64,000 nt of DNA from Fragum whitleyi (lineage: Eukaryota; Mollusca; Bivalvia; Cardiida; Cardiidae), in the NCBI GenBank assembly GCA_948146395.1, contig OX411544.1:53893933-53957932 (forward strand), written 5' to 3'. Positions within the stretch are counted from its first letter, which is position 1; every line of letters starts with the position of its first letter. Positions 34,095-45,866 of the stretch are shown piece by piece. The notes below the pieces were generated by a model. The model made no database searches. It was not told the origin of the DNA and saw nothing but the letters and a program-made list of their open reading frames with translations. A program made the position numbers and the translations under genes.

Positions 34095-36129
34095 AGTATG
34101 AATGCGTTTTGAATATGACCATGGGGGATTAGGGATACATTATTATAAAACCTGTCCAATGTTTTTATTCAAAACATAGAAAACCGTATAATGCAGCCTG
34201 GATCAAACAACAGTTTTTCAAAAACTGTTTTGTAATGAAAATTATTGAGCAATAAAATCAGGGTTTTTTGGTTATGAACTTGATTTTACAAATATTGCAC
34301 ATTTCATTAAAATGACTGATCACTCAGACATGTTTGACCTAGTTTTTACTCTTTTTCGCCCTGTTTTCTGCAATTTTTTTTTTACATCAAAGTGATTCTC
34401 ACAGGAGATACATCTATGGTTGCACTCCAGTCTGTTTTGGTCTTGTTAAACATATAGTAAAAATGGCATTTTTGCGGTTTAAAAAAACCCACAATACTTC
34501 ATTGTGCACAATTACACTCGAAATCCTTTTGGTACAAAAGTGTGTGATGACTTATATCAAAGCTCTGGTCTAGAGAAGAAATGTTTCTACCTTAATTAAT
34601 CTAATCCTGTGTGTGGTATTTAGCAGTTGTCTGGCACTTAGCATAACATAATTTCAAGCCAGTTACTGTTATTCAAGCATTAAAACAATGCGACAAAGGG
34701 AGCATATCACTTTTTCTAACCACACTATTTTGGGACAACCGAAGTAGATCCTTTTACTTCAAATAGGTGCAGTCTTAGTACTAGTTTGAATGACAGCTAT
34801 TGAATGATAACTTGAATCTTTTGTCTCTTGTTCTGATTTCAGAATTGTTTGTGCTATTACTTTGAGTCTGTATTTTCTTTCTTTATGCTCATTTCTTCGG
34901 ATAACTCCGCATACATCAGCATGAAGGTTGAGTGAATATAATATTCTAACAAGAGCACCGCCCATGGGTGCAACCCTTGGCTGTGCTTGGCTGCAGGTGC
35001 TGGATAATACAAAAAGCTGAGTGGAAAAAGGGATTCTTACAAAAACCCTTTTTCAGAGTTGTCCCCCTTGATTGTGTGGATAGCTCTTGAGATAGTGAAC
35101 ATACATGCTAAATTTTATGAAGATATCTTCAATAACAACAGGTCAACAATAACAATGCCAACGCGTGTAAAATGGTCTCCATACCTCAAGTTTTCTTAGA
35201 AAACAGACAAGCTAAAAAAGGCAATCACTTTACCATTATGTGTAATTCATTGTGCCTATGTTGAAATAAAGTACTCCTTAGTGTATTTAAGCCGGGTGTG
35301 CATGCTCAAGTAGGGCCATTATTGTTGTTAAAGTCTTTAAAATCTAGATAGGTATTGTTTGCAAAAAATATTTTAATAAAAAAATACATTATTCATTGAT
35401 AATAACCAAATAATTTGCGCCTACTTTGATGCATTGCATCAAAATTTTGTCTTGTGATAACTGGTCAAGTATTGTAGAAGTTATTCAGTAGGTTCTATTA
35501 CCTTTCAATGACCCTCAAAGTTCTATTTGCAGGATCACAATATTTTATCAAATAACTAACTTACTTGTATTGTTTATTCATGTGTTAGGATTATAATAGA
35601 TATATATCAATGTTACAAATTTACACTGTGTTTGTGGTTTCTTATTTTACCTATGCACAGTAAGCTTATGGGCAGCTTTTGTGATAATTTGTCCTTTGTC
35701 CATGTAATTGTGTCAAGTATGCCATCCGCAAAGGTAATACTTTGTAGTTGGTTCTCATGTGAGTATGAGTTCCAAGTTGTAAAGACTTTTTTCAATTTAT
35801 CTATGACATATACTGGATCCAAAACAACAGTGCTTTAAGAAGATTTTTAAAGATTTGATCATGTACAAATCTGTGTTCTACAACATAGGACCATTTTTCA
35901 AGATACTGTAATAATTTGATATAGTTTGGTATACATGAACAGGGCAATGCTTCACTGCAAATTGTTCTTGCAAACAGATAAGTTTGTGACAAATTTGCTG
36001 CAAAACATTATATCCCCCCCCTCCCCCTAAAAAAATAAGATAGATAAAATAAAATGATATGAGGTCTTTGGAAAAAAAAATTAAGAAAAATATTCAAACT
36101 TTAAAAAAAAATCATGGAGGATTTAAAGA
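34095..36129. other. Intergenic, no gene seen
   Basis: Contains a fragment typical of dispersed repeats at about 34950-35170 (CAAGAGCACCGCCCATGGGT) and a region near 35610-35840 that is open for about 69 codons on both strands but shows no domain, splice context or neighbours. A poly-C run lies near 36004. Confidence 0.5.
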
Positions 36130-36775
36130 GATAATGTGAATGGGCCAAATCCAACATGTTAACAGGAGCTTGGTATTCAAGATTGAGATCAAGCATGATA
36201 TGAATGTGACCTGTTAGGCAAAATGAGGCCATCTGTCAAGTGCAAAATGTATCAACACTGGTCAATGTCTGTCATGTGTCATCTGTCATCAGACATTGAA
36301 AATTTCAGTGTTTAAACTTGAGAGGCTACAAATATGGACGAATCATCATGAAACTTGGTCAAACTAGTTGTCCGTTCACAAGGATGAAGCAAATTGAAAA
36401 TGGGAAGGATTGGTGCCATATCATGGGAAAAGGGGCCTTAATCACAAGTTCCTTTGTTTACACTCTATAGGACAAAGATATAGTCCAATCTTCATTAAAC
36501 TTGGTCAGAATGGTTGTCAGGTCACAAGGATGAACCATATTGAAAACGGGAAGGATCGGTGCCATATCATGGGAAAAGGGGCCTTAATGCCAACTTTCTT
36601 GTTTACACTTCAGAGGCCTTAAATATGATCCAATCTCCATTAAACTTGGTCAGAATGTTTGTCAGGTCACAATGATGAACCTTATTGTAAATGGGATGGA
36701 TCGTTTTGAAAAAATGGGACAAGGGGCCATAATGACTGTTTTCTTATTTATTCTCTGAAATGGTAGAAGTCTGTA
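36130..36775. repeat. Tandem repeat, unit about 143 bp
   Basis: Four to five units with AAACTTGGTCAGAATG, AGGTCACAAGGATGAACC, GATCGGTGCCATATCATGGG and AAAAGGGGCCTTAATG. The same unit type forms the interior of copy B at 19019-19700. No conserved element ends were found. Confidence 0.8.
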
Positions 36776-38275
36776 TCACTTCCTACCAGCCAAAGTTATA
36801 AAATTATTCTTCAAATATAATTTTTACACTCATTTACACTCTTGATCAGCTAATAATTTATGTTCAATTATGCTTATCAAGATCCATGCATTTTGATTGG
36901 CTAAAAAAAATTTATATATCAATGATATCAATTTTAAGTATGTAAGGATGCACACCAAAAAGTCCTAAAAATATATTTATCTTTAAGGAAATGTATTACA
37001 TAGTTGTTGTATATGTAATAATAGGAGACGAAGAGATTTTTTTAATTATGGAGGTATGAAACTTAAAAAAAAACAAAAATCATGTACAAATATGCTTCAC
37101 ATATGCATACAGTGATAAGGATTTTAATGACATACCTCAATTAATAAAAAGAAAACTCCCTCCATCTCTTAATTGAAACATAAATTAATTAATTAAAGCA
37201 AGGAAAAGCACCTGGCACTCTACCTGACTGATTGTTTGAGTTATTGTCCTTTGTTATTTTCTTAATACTTGGATCTTGTCATGAGGATATTTCTAAAGGT
37301 ATAGGGGCTATGATCATGAAACTTCATGGGTAGAAAGTTCTCATCAAGGGGAAGTACAGTGCAAGAGAACCATAACTCTACCTTACTTTTTGTGTGAGTT
37401 TTGTAGTTTTTCATATACTCCTGCTACAATTACTCATCTTCTGTCTACACAAAAATTGTCTAAAAGATATTCATTCAAAATCACTTCAATTCTACTCTTA
37501 ACCCAAAGTTACATTAAGCTTTCTAACAGGCGTATCTTGTGACATTTTGGTACCTTGTTCATGCTGGAAACAAATGAGTATAGAAAACATTGAGATAAAA
37601 GGAGAAACTGCTTTATCTCCTTTACTCCAATGTTTTCTATTTCAACATACTACTTTTATTGAAAATGCTTTAACCTGCAACATGAAACCTCCTTCAAAAG
37701 TCTCTCATTCTTGATTCAAAACCAACTTGTCCTCATGCCAGTTATAAAGGAAAATATACTCATCAGCAGTCGTATAAGTCAGGCATGGGAATTCCACATC
37801 CCTTCAAGCAAAAGTTCCATTAGTTCAGTCAGTAGTGTTTGATTTCTGATGGCTGCACCCTTACCAAAATATATTGCCTCTTGCAAACATTTGTAGCAAA
37901 TGTTTGCGGCAAATTTGCTGCAAATTCATTTTTCATAAGCAAATGAGCTTTCTTGCAAACAGTTTGCCGCAACTTTGCAGCAATGATGAAGTAGTTAAAT
38001 TTATATATGTGAGCCGTTAAGTAAAATAGAACCATGTTAGGAGGGTGAAAAGTTGGAAGGGACTACACTATCTGGGTAGGCTGGCTGGGTTTAAAACTTT
38101 TCCGGTTTATGAATTTTCGGAATTTAGAATGAATATTCCTTAACCATATGGCAATGTTTTCTGTGTTGAACCTCTGGGTAACCTCTGCTGAATGATCTGA
38201 CCTCTTATTTTAATATTCACCCCATACTTTACTAAGATGATATCTTTTCATGTTTGGGATGGCTTTTGATTTATT
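36776..38275. other. Intergenic, no gene seen
   Basis: AT-rich. A foldback at about 37577-37640 (ATAGAAAACATTG ... CAATGTTTTCTAT) and a stretch with TTTGCGGCAAATTTGCTGCA at 37860-37985 look like remains of palindromic elements. Confidence 0.5.
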
Positions 38276-39193
38276 TATAGTCCGTTTGACTTCTATATGG
38301 ACCAACATTTCGCCGAAAATCTCAGAAATTAATTAATGAAACGCATATTTTTCTTGTCATATCATTTTTTCCAGCTAATACCATGACGAATTTTGTTTTT
38401 CAGAATTTTTGAATGTAAAATAATGATTTTGTCCGTCTGTCTACATGTTAACTTTCAGCATTTCATACCTACTTGTTACTGTATTAAACGGAACAGCGAA
38501 TTGTATAACCAAAAATAGTACTGATTTGCATAGGGGCCGAGTCAAAAGAGTAAGATTTTAAGTGAATTGTATCACTATAAAATCGAGTTTTTCAATGTTA
38601 TTAAGTTTGTCTAAGACTTTTGCTACCGTTGGATATCAAATCTGTGTATATTCTCTCTTTCTTCAGAAACTGTTTGACCAGATAATTGATTATTGATTCT
38701 ATTCATTCTGAGATGAACCCTATATTTACATGTTAGGACCAATCAAAAAACATTATCAAACGAAGTAGTTGGGAATTTCACGAGAAAAACTTGATAAAAA
38801 GGCGAGTACTGACGGTAAAAATCACGTGCTATTTAAGTTTTAAGATGACATGACCGTCGATATGCTAATTAGCATGTCCAAATAAGGAATAATGGACATT
38901 TCATCTGTCAAAAGTTTAGAATAAAACCACGTGTTTTTACTATATTTGTTGACATTTTCTTACTATTGAACAGCCTCCATCACCCCTCGTGTTTAAGAAC
39001 GGATAATGCGAAAATATTAACATTAACTAGATAGACAAAATCATTATTTTGAAATCATTTTATTTTCAAAAAATATTTTTTGGAATGGTATTAAGCTGAA
39101 ATGAAGATTTTACTACATACAAATCCTTTATTCAAACGCAATTTTATGTAATTGATGAAAAGGTTGGTCCATATAGAAGTCAAACGGACTATA
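38276..39193. mobile_element. 918-bp element with perfect 31-bp inverted ends
   Basis: The first 31 bp (38276-38306, beginning TATAGTCCGTTTGACTTC) equal the inverse of the last 31 bp (39163-39193). A further inverted pair lies inside (AATGATTTTGTC near 38422 and GACAAAATCATT near 39037). The ends begin and finish with TA, compatible with a TA target as in Tc1/mariner-type elements. No transposase frame is present, so it is non-autonomous. Confidence 0.9.
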
Positions 39194-39680
39194 CAGTTAA
39201 TTAGCTTCTTTGAGCATGTGCACAAAAATTCATTTAATGAAAATGATATATATTAGTTTGAAAATGGAGTATTCGGCTGTAAACACTATTTTAGGTACCG
39301 GTATGATGAAGGGACTGGATGATATAATAAGAAAAAATTCTTAGTAAATTTTCTTCCACCATTATTTTCACACTTAGATACAGTGTATGCTTAGATCAGA
39401 ATGCACATATATTCAGACTGATCTTAGTCTATACTGTCTGCTTAAGGCCTACAGCAGAAAATACTTAGATTAGCATGGGAAGGGTTAATAATGATAGGAT
39501 GGAAAATTTCACAATGCTGCAATTGTTAAAAGGGGTGTATTGTGGTATCACCCATGGCTTCCACCCCTTAGTTTGGAGCATATTTCTGTCGACTTATGTC
39601 AGATTTCACTTGAAACTTGGAAATGTTCCTTTCATGATTATGGATAGAAGTGCACAAGTTCAACCTCAACTTTACCTAGC

Positions 39681-39919
39681 TTACCCCTCGTCATGCTGAA
39701 CCCGGAATATTCCTGCCTTGGCAGGAGCTATATACAAATATCAGCCTGTACATATGTGCAGTCTGATCTTTGTCTATACCACCTGATTTCATTTTTCAAA
39801 CAGAAGAGCTTAAAATTTTAATTTTGAAGATGAATACTGACTCACATCCAGTGCTTTAAGCACTTTGATCTTGTAATAATTTTGCCAAGATTTTTTTTAT
39901 TCAGCATGACAAGGGTTAA
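39681..39919. mobile_element. MITE family M3, copy 2
   Basis: 239 bp, left end TTACCCCTCGTCATGCTGAA, right end TTCAGCATGACAAGGGTTAA. Same interior as copy 1 (CCCGGAATATTCCTGCCTTG, TGTACATATGTGCAGTCTGA). Confidence 0.9.
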
Positions 39920-40275
39920 GTTTTTAGATATTTCCCTTTGATGTTTTTCAAACTTGGACATCTAGCAATGTAACAGGCTAATCTTGTGACAATTTGCCAC
40001 CTTATTTAATCTTGTATGGTCATTCTACCTTCCTGAAAACACCCCTTGAACGAAAGGACTTATTATAGGATGATCCTAGGCAGTTATGTTTCTCTCATGG
40101 TTAAGGAAAGCATTTGCAATAAAAGTAACTCTACCTTTCTTAATGTTTTAGTTATTTCCCTTTCTTGCTTATAATACCAGGGCATCCAGCACTGAAACAG
40201 ATGTATCTTGTGACAATTTGTCACTTAAAAATATCAAATCTGGCTAACCTCAAATGAAATCAGAATTTTGTTTTA

Positions 40276-40546
40276 GCCGCCGTCATAGAAGTGTTTCCGG
40301 CTGTCAATCTAGTGGTCTTGTGTTTGATCCCTGATGTCGGCACTCATTTTATCCAACTATTCGTCTTCGACCAATGGGTCGATAATCTTAGGCCTATGTG
40401 GGATAGCAGCTGGGGGAAAGGATGTGATGGTGGAACTGGTGTGAGAAATACCAGGAATCCAGTGTTAGGTGCTCCAATTGCCACAATATAATAGGAAGTT
40501 AGTTGAAAGCGGCATACAAACCCATCTTAACAAACACATAAATCAA
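40276..40546 (+). mobile_element. SINE type 1, copy 2
   Basis: Head GCCGCCGTCATAG and CTGTCAATCTAGTGGTCTTG with an altered B box, then the type 1 body (GGGTCGATAATCTTAGGCCT, GAGAAATACCAGGAATCCAG) and a degenerate tail. Confidence 0.87.
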
Positions 40547-41236
40547 TTGTTGTATTTACAGAGTTCCCAGACCGCCCCTTTTCGTGTGAGGGGTGACATG
40601 TATAGTTCCAAGTCTATTTTGTAAAGTTTTAGCTGTCCTATAGGCCTCTATCATGACAACCATTTACAGTGGATTTTTCACGTGTAATTCATTTGCTTAC
40701 TGTTTTGAGAATAATTGAGGGTATTTTTTCTGGATAAAAAATCAGGAGAGACAGATAGAACAGTAATAACATCTGAGGCACAGATCGAGACGTTTTCGTT
40801 GGAATGAATTATCATTCAAAAATGATAAGGATAATCCTCGATGCACAGATGTATATCTTTACGCGATGTTTCATGAATGTCCAGACAATCTTTAATTAAC
40901 ATAGCTTAACAAACTGAAAATTGTGCGAATAACAATTTAATTAATTACGTCAGGACTCATACATTAAGAAAAGTAAGCCGGGATATTCAACCGGAAGTTG
41001 ATCTGTCGGTTTGGCCGATATCGGAGATCGAACAATAAATTGATATATCAGTTTATACGCAGAATTAATCGAATAAATTTTATTTTGGAATCATTGGAGG
41101 AATAAAATTGAATATTTAAATGCAAGAATCTCATTTCTATTGCACGCTATGTTGATATAAACGCTGGTTTGGCCAATCTTAAGAATGAGCAGCACCCCCC
41201 TGTAGCCACTTGCCCGTTCTTGAGATTTAGTAAACC
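40547..41236. other. Intergenic or intronic, no gene seen
   Basis: Contains more CpG than its surroundings (about 40720-41060) but no exon-like frame with splice sites. No Pellino exon was found here. Confidence 0.45.
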
Positions 41237-41237
41237 C

Positions 41238-41470
41238 GTGAGTCCGTGGTCTAGGGGTAGAGCGTCGGCCTCTTGACCCAAGGGTCCTGAGTTCGATTCC
41301 CGGGAGCGGCTATCGATCTTGGTTCTTTCATAGGCCCACACATTCGGCGCGAGTACTGGTGATTTTTCCAGGAAGCAGAATCGAGAGGGATTAATCTAAG
41401 TTGTAAGAACTTGTTTCCCAATCGATGTAAAATAGATAGGTTTAAACCAAAGTAAACCCGAAATCGGGCA
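41238..41470 (+). mobile_element. SINE type 2, copy 1
   Basis: The tRNA-like head TCTAGGGGTAGAGCGTCGGC has a good B box (GAGTTCGATTCCCGG), then a body with GCCCACACATTCGGCGCGAG, CAGGAAGCAGAATCGAG and AATCGATGTAAAATAGATAGG. The same element is present on the minus strand at 62100-62325. It ends only about 60 bp before the Pellino exon acceptor. Confidence 0.87.
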
Positions 41471-41528
41471 CGACATATACACAACACTATCACTCACTCG
41501 TTAGAGCCTTTATCTTTATATCTTTCAG

Positions 41529-41744
41529 AGTGAACAGGAGTTTGAAAACATGGTGGACGACCTTAATGCAGGAAGACCTCAGTGTCCAGTGGGTCTGATG
41601 ACCCTTGTATTACCCAGAAAAGGGACTTTAGGGATCAAAGATAAACAGCCCTTTGTGTATATTAAATGTGGGCATGTACATGGTCAACATCAGTGGGGCC
41701 AGGCTAATGATAACGACGGCAGAACATGTCCACTTTGTCTTACA
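41529..41744 (+). CDS. Pellino, RING-like domain exon 1
   Basis: 216 nt, phase 0 both sides, acceptor ATCTTTCAG, donor ACA|GTAAGT. It encodes SEQEFENMVDDLNAGRPQCP, then VGLMTLVLP, VYIKCGHVHGQHQWG and RTCPLCLT. 'RPQCPVG-x-x-TL', 'CGHVHGxHxWG' and 'CPLC' are signature motifs of the Pellino CHC2CHC2/RING-like domain that binds the E2 enzyme. The exon starts close to the boundary between the FHA-like and RING-like halves. Confidence 0.95.
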
Positions 41745-41937
41745 GTAAGTTGGAAATTGGTACATGTGCATTGAATTTGTCTATGTCAGTGGGGCAAACC
41801 AGATAATAATGTAGGCGTATTTTTAGTCCATCCTGAGTAATAGTGATCTTGGAACTAATTCATGTACATGATCAACAACTGCAGGGCCAGTTGAATTAAA
41901 AAAGAAAATAGATCAGCTAAATACAGTAATACCTTTT

Positions 41938-43963
41938 TAGCTCACCTGAGCACGAAGTGCTCATGTGAGCTATTGTGATCACCTTTCGTCCGGCGTCCGA
42001 CCGTCGGTCCGTCGTCCGGCGTCCGTCAACAATTTCTTTAAACGACATCTCCTCCTAAACTACTAGGCCAATTAACACCAAATTTTACAGAAATGTTGCT
42101 TAGGTTGTCCCCTTCAAAAATAGCTAAAAGAATTGAAATCCATGAAAAACTCTGGTTGCTATGGCAACAAAAGGTGAAATTTTAAGAAAATCTTTAAAAT
42201 TCTTCTTCTTCTCAACCAGTAGTCCTACAGACTTAAAACTTGGCATGGATGATCAGATCATAGACCTGAATTAAAATAGCTAAAATCATATCTTTTGGGC
42301 CACCAGGTGCGGAGCACCAGGGGGGTGGGGGTAGTATTTTGGGTAAATTTTGTAATCTTTAAGCTTCTTCTTCTTCGGAACCAGGAGCTCTACAGACTTG
42401 AAAATTGGCATGGAGGATCAGCTCATAGACCTTAATAAAAATAGCTAAAATCATATCTGTTGGGCTGCCAGGTGCGGAGCACCAGGGGGGAGGGGGTAGT
42501 ACATTTGTGAAAATTTTGTAATCTTTAACCTTCTTCTTCTTCTGAACCAGGAGCCAGACAGACTTGAATATTGGCATGGATGATCAGCATATGGACCTTT
42601 ATAAAAATAGCTAAAATCATGACTGTAGATTTGCCAGGTGCAGAGCACCAGGGGGAGCGGGTAGTACTTTTGTGCAAATTTTATAATCTTTAACCTTCTT
42701 CTTCTTCTGAACCACAAGCCCTACAGACTTGAAAATTGGCATGGATGATCAGATCATAGACCTGAATTAAAATAGCTAAAATCATATCTTTTGGGCCACC
42801 AGGTGCGGAGCACCAGGGGGGTGGGGGTAGTTCTTTGTATAAATTTTGTAATCTTTAAGCTTCTTCTTCTTCAGAACCAGGAGCCCTACAGACTTGAAAA
42901 TTGGCATGGATGATCAGCTCATAGACCTTAATAAAAATAGCTAAAATCATATCTGTTGGGCTGCCAGGTGCGGAGCACCAGGGGGAGGGGGTAGTACTTT
43001 TGTGAAAATTTTGTAATCTTTAACCTTCTTCTTCTTCTGAACCAGGAGCCTGACAGATTTGAATATTGGCATGGATGATCAGCATATGGACCTTTATGTA
43101 AATAGCTAAAATCATGACTTTAATGCAACCAGGTGCGGAGCACCAGGGGGGGAGGGGATAGTACTTTTGTGAAAATTTTGCAACTTTAACCTTCATCTTC
43201 TACAGAACCAGGGGCCCTACAGACTTCAAAATTGGCATGGATGATAAGTATATGGATCTAAAATAAAGTAGCTAAAATCATGAATGTAGGGCCACCAGAT
43301 GCGGAGCATTAGTGGGGAGGGGGTAGTACTTTGGATCAATTTTGAAATCTTTAACCTTATTCTTTTCCTGGATTAGGAACCCTACAGACTTGTAAATTGT
43401 CATGGGTGATCAATATATTGACATTAATAAAAATAGCTAAAATCATGACTGTAGGGTCACCAGGTGCTGAGTGTCTTGGGGAGGGGGTAATACTTTGGAT
43501 CATTTTTGAATCTCTAAACTTCTTCTAATGAACCAGGAGTCCTACAGACTTTAAAATTGATATGGATGATCAGCATATGGACATTAATTGAATTAGCTAA
43601 AATCATGACTGTAGATTCACCAGGTGCAGAGCATCTTAGGGGAGGGGGGAGTGCTTTGTTGAGAATTTTGAATCCCTACAGCCTATATATTTGACATGGA
43701 TCGATCAACTCATTAAAGAAAACTTTAAAAGTCTCAGACTCAGCCTGTATATCTGGCATAGATTAGCTGATCACAGACCTTTTATGAAAAAAGCTTAAAT
43801 AAATAATGACCAGGGGAGGAGCAGAGGGGGGGGGGGAAAGGATTATTTCAAATGTTATCTAATTGAATAATAGAAAATCTCTTTTTCCGTGGTTGCATGG
43901 AAATACCTAGGTAATGAAGCTTTTTTCTCAGGTGAGCGACCCAGGGCCAACGGCCCTCTTGTT
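41938..43963. repeat. CTCACCTGAGC element, copy C, with eight to nine inner units
   Basis: Left end TTAGCTCACCTGAGCACGAA, right end CTCAGGTGAGCGACCCAGGG then CCAACGGCCCTCTTGTTT. The interior runs from about 42196 to 43640 in units of about 165 bp, each with TTCTTCTTC, ACAGACTTGAAAATTGGCAT, AAAATAGCTAAAATCAT and AGGTGCGGAGCACCAGGGGG (a small palindrome, GGTGCGGAGCACC). It lies in the Pellino intron. Minus-strand frames inside are repeat by-products. Confidence 0.93.
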
Positions 43964-44651
43964 TGAAAAAAAGCTTTGGAAAACATTGTGGATGTTGAAG
44001 AAAATGCTTTTTCAATTGTATACTTAATTATTAAATACATCAATGAAATGAAAATTCAAGAAATTACTTGAAGTTTTCAATTGTTCCAAATAGTTTCAAC
44101 TTTCTGACATAAGGATCTCATAGACATTACAATTGATGTGTCATGAAGGGATAAAAAACATTGTTATCCCATTTCTGCTCAATCCCATTTTGATGCCACT
44201 GAAGAAATTTAAGGAATAGTTTGAAACCAGCAATCTCTTTTGTTAACAATGTTTTCATACATACAAAATGTTTTTTCTAAATTCTATGATCTAAAGATTG
44301 TCTTAAACTTTTGTAGAAATCGGAGCAGTCTAAAAGTTTGCCATCTGGTAATAGGGTTAACAGTTTCTAGTTGGTTCAGTACTAAAGCACAGTGGAACCT
44401 CTGAGTCTACACTTCTGATAAAAGCATCTCACAACTTTATTGAAATTGACAAAAAGCACTTATTATTGATTAAAAGAACAGCTACCTCCTGTTAATAGCA
44501 ACTTCTGGATAATAGAAACAAAAGAGTTGACAAATTGAAGTTGCTATTAACACAATTCCACTACCTCTGGATAATAGCAACAAAAGGGTTGACAATTTGA
44601 ATTTGCTATTAACACAATTTCACTGTATAATATTGTATTCATTATTTTCAG

Positions 44652-44768
44652 GTTAGCCCATTTGTAAAATTGAAGATGGGTGGAGAGTTGAGTCTATATG
44701 TTGATAATGAACATCCAACACATTGTTTCAGTCCCTGTGGTCATATGGCTTCAGAAAAAAACAGTCAA
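44652..44768 (+). CDS. Pellino, RING-like domain exon 2, with a probable extra A
   Basis: 117 nt, acceptor ATTTTCAG, donor CAA|GTAAGT. It encodes VSPFVKLKMGGELSLYVDNE, then HPTHCFSPCGHMASEK: the 'P-T-H-x-F-x-P-CGH' motif is Pellino-specific. After SEK the frame as written reads NSQ and ends in phase 0, but the last exon needs phase 2. With six instead of seven A in the run at 44755-44761 the end would read SEKTVK and the phase would fit, giving SEKTVKYWSQV, the usual Pellino text here. Confidence 0.88.
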
Positions 44769-44894
44769 GTAAGTACAGAATAAAGAATATTTTTAGATAT
44801 GACTAGTTATCCGTTGACATATTGAACCTGGAACATACACAACATACTGATGCTGGAGGTTCAAAGATCAGATGGTACATATGTATGACTCATT

Positions 44895-44946
44895 ACAAAA
44901 TAGTTGTAACTGCCTATATATTCATAGGCAGTTACAACTATTTTGT
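44895..44946. repeat. Perfect hairpin with 23-bp arms
   Basis: Arms 44895-44917 and 44924-44946 (ACAAAATAGTTGTAACTGCC and inverse), six-base loop. A diverged relative is at about 54508-54547 (GTTGTAACTGCC ... GGCAGTTACTAC). It lies in the last Pellino intron. Confidence 0.92.
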
Positions 44947-45478
44947 GCTGATCCATGGGTAAATGCAGGATTAATGTAGTGAAAGAATCCTTTTTGTCCT
45001 ATTATTTTGGAGTAGTTATATAAAAGACAACCCACTATCAGTTTTTCTGGATTGAAAAATTTATTTTCCCCACTTTTAACATGATCAAAAAGTATTATTT
45101 TGTATTTGAATTCTGAATTAAAGATTACATTTCATATACAGATATTTCATTTGCAAATATTTGAATATAAAAAGAATATTGCTATTGACAAATTCATTGG
45201 AGAGACAAAGGCGACTCCAAGAAAGGATCATTGTAAATTTTGATAAACTGTTTTTCAAGAAGCCTCTTTCCAATATTTTGAAAATAACAATTTCACTTCC
45301 AACAGAAGTCTCTCATAACAAAACACTTTTTAAGATTTCTTAATACAGCCTCATATATACATGGATTGAACAACAAAATGATGTATCACCCTTTAAATGA
45401 CAAATAATTCTGCCAATAAAATTCTTTAGTAGAGAGGAGGCAATTTTTAATCAGATTTTCTGAACCTTTTTCTTACAG

Positions 45479-45605
45479 ATACTGGTCTCAGGTTGCAGTC
45501 CCCCATGGTTGTCAAGGCTTTCACGCCATTTGTCCATTTTGTGCCACGCCACTAGACGAGGATCCGTGTATCTTTAAACTTATATTCCAAGACTATACAG
45601 ACTGA
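45479..45605 (+). CDS. Pellino, last coding exon
   Basis: Acceptor TCTTACAG; the first base completes a codon, then YWSQVAVPHGCQGFHAICPF, CATPLDEDP and IFKLIFQDYTD, stop TGA at 45603-45605. 'YWSQ-x-x-x-PHG', 'FHAxCPFCATPL' and the final 'L-I-F-Q-D-x-x-D' are diagnostic for the Pellino C-terminus. It has 41 codons before the stop, the normal end of the family. Confidence 0.94.
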
Positions 45606-45690
45606 TAAACCTACACAGAAACAAGCTTTCCGTGTACATCATGAAGATGGAGTGGTGAACCTTCACGAAAGTGTCTACCTTATTTTCTGT

Positions 45691-45696
45691 AATAAA
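45691..45696 (+). terminator. Candidate poly(A) signal of Pellino
   Basis: AATAAA 86 bp after the stop codon, followed within about 15 bases by GT-rich sequence. Another AATAAA is at 46856-46861. Which one is used cannot be told. Confidence 0.45.
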
Positions 45697-45741
45697 GTGT
45701 TCTCCTCGGTAGTAGCTCTCTCCTATTTACCATGAGAAACC

Positions 45742-45866
45742 TGCCCTGTATTCAGGATGATAAAATGGGCAAACTGTTTGCAAATTATACCTAGCTTTGC
45801 ATGCAATGCGAGGTAAAATTTGCAAACTGTTTGTGCATTTTAGTCATCCTGAATGTAAGGCTGTAT
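45742..45866. mobile_element. Palindromic MITE, family M4, copy 1
   Basis: Ends GCCCTGTATTCAGGATGATA and inverse TAGTCATCCTGAATGTAAGG. Inner pair GGCAAACTGTTTGCAAATTA / AAAATTTGCAAACTGTTTG, centre GCTTTGCATGCAATGCG. A second copy is at 56171-56304. It is probably part of the Pellino 3' UTR if the distal poly(A) signal is used. Confidence 0.85.

Larger units (their letters stand above)
41529..45605 (+). other. Gene span: Pellino E3 ubiquitin ligase, 3' part only
   Basis: Three exons (41529-41744, 44652-44768, 45479-45605) encode the C-terminal RING-like half of Pellino. Pellino proteins ubiquitinate IRAK/Pelle kinases in Toll and IL-1 receptor signalling; their N-terminal FHA-like domain binds the phosphorylated kinase. 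That half is not visible anywhere in this window. Joining the exons exactly as written gives a one-base frameshift between the second and third (see findings). Confidence 0.88.

Noticed and set aside
35613..35838. Region open on both strands for about 69 codons
   Set aside because: No recognisable motif or flanking splice signals; considered as a missing Pellino exon but does not match the family.
41238..41310. Looks like a genuine tRNA gene (good A and B boxes)
   Set aside because: The same head with the same non-tRNA body recurs at 62100-62325, so it is a SINE head, and the cloverleaf is imperfect.
42359..42717. Minus-strand frames with WFRRRRRLKI repeats
   Set aside because: They lie inside the 165-bp tandem units of a non-coding element and repeat with the unit.
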